Assembly (NCBI GenBank): GCA_019648995.1
Contig: BLXT01003024.1
Location: 719,531-739,929, forward strand
Direction of reading: 5' to 3'
From: Plakobranchus ocellatus
Taxonomy: Eukaryota > Mollusca > Gastropoda > Plakobranchidae
DNA: 20,399 bases
In this document: positions 18,601-20,399 of the stretch, in pieces
Numbering within the stretch: the stretch's first letter is position 1
How the letters are laid out: each line of letters opens with the position of its first letter
The notes under the pieces: model-generated
Told to the model about the DNA's origin: nothing
The model's database searches: none
What the model saw: only the letters and a program-made list of their open reading frames with translations
Translations under genes and position numbers: made by a program

Positions 18601-20272
18601 TAAAAACAAAATTGACTTATTCATACCTCCACTTATAAGTTGTAGGCCCCATTTATCATTCTTTAAAATGAGGCAACACGAATTCAAAACATTCCAGTAC
18701 TAGGAGGCCTATAAGGTCTACTTAAAGGGAGATTGGTTCACGTGAATTCTATTGTACGCTGCCAATGAAAGTGCTACCATTATCACTATCGGCCTCCACT
18801 GATACTCCCACTACTGATAACATTAGAAGTACCATTTTCCACATTATTCCAGCTGTACTTCTGCTCTCTTTACAATCATGCACGAAAAAATATAAAACAG
18901 TTAAGTTGTGAATTCAAGGCAGGAAACTCACTACTCCTGATTACAAAAAAAAGAAAGAAAGAAAGAAAAAAGGAGGAAACTGAAAGAAAAAAAATTGAGT
19001 GTTTTAATTAAAACAAAAACTACAACCATGTTTTCTGAAACTCACTGGCTTTTGGTTTTTTGCAAAACTTTATCATCTGATTACAAAAGGCTGATTCTTC
19101 TGGGGACGTTTTCTCTGTGGGCCAAAAGAAAAATGTATGAGTGTTATTAGACCTTGCATTGTGAGAACTTGAAGGTAAAATACAGCCTTTCAGTATTAAC
19201 ACAATGAATATACTAAGTAAAAGTATTTTAATTGCAAAAACTGAGGGAAAAATTTCAAATGTCACATATTTTACTCAACAGCCATTCATGACTTAAACAA
19301 AGAAGTTCTTTGGGCTAAGTATTTGGATATGACTAGGAGTCTAGCAACATTTACAATCCATGGCTGAATGAAAATGTTGATTGTATGAAGATCAAAGTTG
19401 ATGAGAACAAATCTTCTATCAACAGGAACTTACTTAAGTGCCTCAAACCCAGTCTATACCAGGTATTTAAAAAATTATAAAAAATTTTTGTAATAATAAA
19501 AGGCCTGTATTTGTGATCACATTGTGAAGTACTGATTAATACACAGAGAGATCTATACAATATGGCCAAAGCGTCTTAAAGAAGGAAAAATTCTCTTTTG
19601 TACTATTTTCTACCCTAAAACTGCTATTTCTGCCACATTACTGGTTGCAAAACAGGTTGAAAAATGTTATACATTATTATTCTGGCAAAAACTAACTTTT
19701 CTCCATCAGATCCGAGTCACTGTGAGTATAGGTATGAACATCAGTGGTCAGGCTTCTTGGGCTTAATACATCTTGCAGCCGCAATCGCCTAATTGTGCTT
19801 AGAAGAAAATGATCTCGCTGGATTGCTGCCATTTCTTCATCATCAGATTCTGTGACGTCTGTTGCCTGCTAGGAAAATCAAGTTTGAACTCAAAATCTGC
19901 AAAAATCAGGAGACTTTAAGAGTGAAGGCATAATGATTCAGGTGGTCACAAATCCAAAACAACTGCCTCAGTCTGAGAAAAACAGAACATTACAAAACAT
20001 AAGTGGTAGATGTTTAGGGGTTTTGACACCTAGCCTAATCATTCATAAATTTACTGAAAACTCAGAAAAATACTATAAGCATTGAAAAAATTCATTTTTT
20101 AACCGAGAAAAATTATTTGTTTATGAGTATCAGAAGAGGCCACTACAATCTAAGCATTAGGCTTTAAATTTTATCAAAATTAAACCATCTTTGATGATTT
20201 ACCTCATCATTATCAGAGGAGAAAACTGACTCCTGCTTTGTCACAAACTCACTTTCCTCCAACTCGTTGATG
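15486..20272 (-). CDS. Unidentified protein, C-terminal part, probable coiled coil (7 exons, 5'-partial)
   Basis: Seven exons on the - strand (20203-20272, 19697-19868, 19046-19114, 18319-18437, 16854-16900, 16064-16181, 15486-15602) join to 236 residues and a TGA stop. Splice phases agree at all six junctions, including phases 1 and 2, which is strong evidence that the model is real. Residues 1-35 are acidic and Ser/Asp-rich (SSDNDE, TESDDEE). Then comes a basic amphipathic helix, HFLLSTIRRLRLQD, and a polar linker. Next is a long charged helix from about residue 130 to 205 with heptad-like spacing: SLVDRLHLQNLQQRLAK, KAAEIEMSTQESLQ, RQNVETEILRQKFISQVM. The C-terminus is KMDENSREILYKYKRR, LEAQRDNS. 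There is no signal peptide or membrane segment in the visible part. I do not recognise the family; a cytoskeletal, centrosomal or scaffold role would be a guess from coiled-coil content alone. Confidence 0.8.
15671..15950 (-). repeat. Degenerate about 40-bp tandem repeat in an intron
   Basis: TTAAGGC / TTGAGGC words recur at 15671, 15707, 15780, 15822, 15857, 15897 and 15939, with a variant at 15754. They are mixed with ACATTGTGTACAAT and ACTGAGTACAACTT blocks. The step is irregular at 26-42 bp. The array lies between the last two exons of the - strand gene and starts about 70 bp from the terminal exon, on the side opposite the 55/57-bp minisatellite. Confidence 0.75.
16064..16181 (-). CDS. 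Minus-strand gene, exon 6 in window
   Basis: Acceptor TGTTCCCAG, donor ATG|GTGAGT. One base completes an Ile codon, then QERQNVETEILRQKFISQVM and AQVQNENTEERIQAHLIKM. Strongly helical and charged, ending at phase 0. Confidence 0.85.
16391..16790 (-). repeat. 216-bp tandem duplication in an intron
   Basis: AGGGGAA at 16391 and 16607, and GAAGCATTCTGAGAG at 16487 and 16703, share the same 216-bp shift. So do AGAGTGAGCTGG and the TTTTCAAAT and CATTTGCAG / CATTTTCAG blocks. Copy 2 is diverged and ends near 16790, so this is an old duplication. It lies in the intron between the exons at 16064-16181 and 16854-16900. Confidence 0.85.
16854..16900 (-). CDS. Minus-strand gene, exon 5 in window (47-bp small exon)
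   Basis: Acceptor TTTTACAG at 16901; donor AT|GTATGT. It encodes KAAEIEMSTQESLQV plus two bases. A nearer GT (CAA|GTCATG) is a weaker donor and would put the next exon out of frame, so GTATGT is chosen. Supported mainly by perfect phase match to both neighbours and by continuing the helix. Confidence 0.72.
16901..18318 (-). other. Intron of the minus-strand gene, no further exon seen
   Basis: About 1.4 kb of AT-rich intron. On the opposite strand, 17957-18232 holds an open frame of 91 codons without an ATG at its start. It includes GGSGPWGFTWAGN, slightly like the PDZ carboxylate-binding loop (GPWGF), but no other part of a PDZ domain can be followed. Treated as non-coding. Confidence 0.5.
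18319..18437 (-). CDS. Minus-strand gene, exon 4 in window
   Basis: Acceptor ATTTTACAG, donor AAG|GTAGAG. It completes a phase 1 codon, then reads QRQDTEVNKPKQPVLESYGL and SSSLVDRLHLQNLQQRLAK, ending at phase 0. This is the start of the long charged helix. Confidence 0.82.
18945..18980. repeat. (GAAA)n-rich purine tract
   Basis: Four to five GAAA units inside a longer A/G-only stretch, in the intron upstream of the exon at 19046-19114 relative to + coordinates (downstream of it in the transcript). Confidence 0.75.
19046..19114 (-). CDS. Minus-strand gene, exon 3 in window
   Basis: Acceptor TTTGGCCCACAG, donor GCCA|GTGAGT. It enters and leaves in phase 1 and adds KTSPEESAFCNQMIKFCKKP and KA. 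The residues are polar and basic with no motif that I know. Confidence 0.75.
19697..19868 (-). CDS. Minus-strand gene, exon 2 in window
   Basis: 57 codons plus one base, from QATDVTESDDEE through MAAIQRDHFLLSTIRRLRLQ and DVLSPRSLTTDVHTYTHSDS to DLMEK. The acceptor is a TAGCAG tandem (NAGNAG), so the exon can start at 19868 or 19865, gaining or losing one Gln. The donor is GAGAAAA|GTTAGT. A Met inside the exon has no sign of being a start. Confidence 0.85.
20203..20272 (-). CDS. Minus-strand gene, exon 1 in window
   Basis: The acceptor reads TATTTTCAG and the donor GAG|GTAAAT. The first base completes a codon from an exon outside the window. It then encodes INELEESEFVTKQESVFSSD and NDE, ending at phase 0. 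Confidence 0.75.
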
Positions 20273-20399
20273 CTGAAAATAAAAAGTAAATGGTTGATAA
20301 AACAAAATTGTTTTAAAAATTACATCCTTAAAACAGTAGTAAGTGTAGATTTGTAAATGAAAACTTGTGTAATAGCAAAAAAAAAAAAAAAAAAAAAAA
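20273..20399. other. Intronic right edge ending in a poly(A) run
   Basis: Sequence upstream of the first visible exon of the - strand gene. The last 21 bases are all A on the + strand. It could be a natural homopolymer at which the window or contig ends, or the poly(A) tail of an inserted element cut by the edge. Confidence 0.5.

Noticed and set aside
20379..20399. Poly(A) tail of a processed pseudogene or mRNA
   Set aside because: The run sits at the window edge with no coding sequence just before it on the + strand. A homopolymer at a window or contig end cannot be told from a retro-insertion tail here.

Overview
This window is a stretch of AT-rich, intron-bearing animal nuclear DNA. Coding exons are short (47 to about 258 bp), bounded by GT/AG sites, and separated by AT-rich introns rich in homopolymers. 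There are no bacterial-style operons or ribosome binding sites. A non-LTR retrotransposon tail and many local minisatellites suggest an invertebrate. A mollusc, possibly a gastropod, is my best guess, but that is inference from the style of the sequence and not proven by it.

The layout is two convergent protein genes. On the + strand, five exons (625-4970) encode the last 224 residues and stop codon of CASD1, the sialic acid O-acetyltransferase of the Golgi, including its C-terminal membrane segments and the highly conserved motif around QYHIW. Its upstream exons lie before the window. On the - strand, seven exons (20272 down to 15486) join with fully consistent splice phases into a 236-residue C-terminal part of a protein I do not recognise. 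It has an acidic, Ser/Asp-rich stretch followed by a long charged helix, probably coiled coil. Its upstream exons lie beyond the right edge. Together the two genes account for about 1.4 kb of coding sequence.

Between them, from about 5.9 kb to 14.5 kb, I see no convincing gene. That interval holds AT-rich sequence, a (TA)n microsatellite and several small, independent tandem duplications. Tandem repeats are the theme of the window: a 96-bp higher-order repeat begins about 35 bp after a CASD1 exon, a 49-bp repeat lies in the likely CASD1 3' UTR, and there are further units of 35, 110, 117, 216 and about 40 bp.

The most interesting observation is a 55/57-bp dimeric minisatellite at 15080-15525. 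It overlaps the end of the - strand gene: its last monomer contains the final coding codons and the stop codon, and several other monomers repeat those codons and the stop in the putative 3' UTR. A second good observation is a short LINE-tail insertion bounded by a perfect 9-bp target-site duplication, about 60 bp upstream of a CASD1 splice acceptor. I found no CRISPR array, rRNA, tRNA, operon or viral gene.
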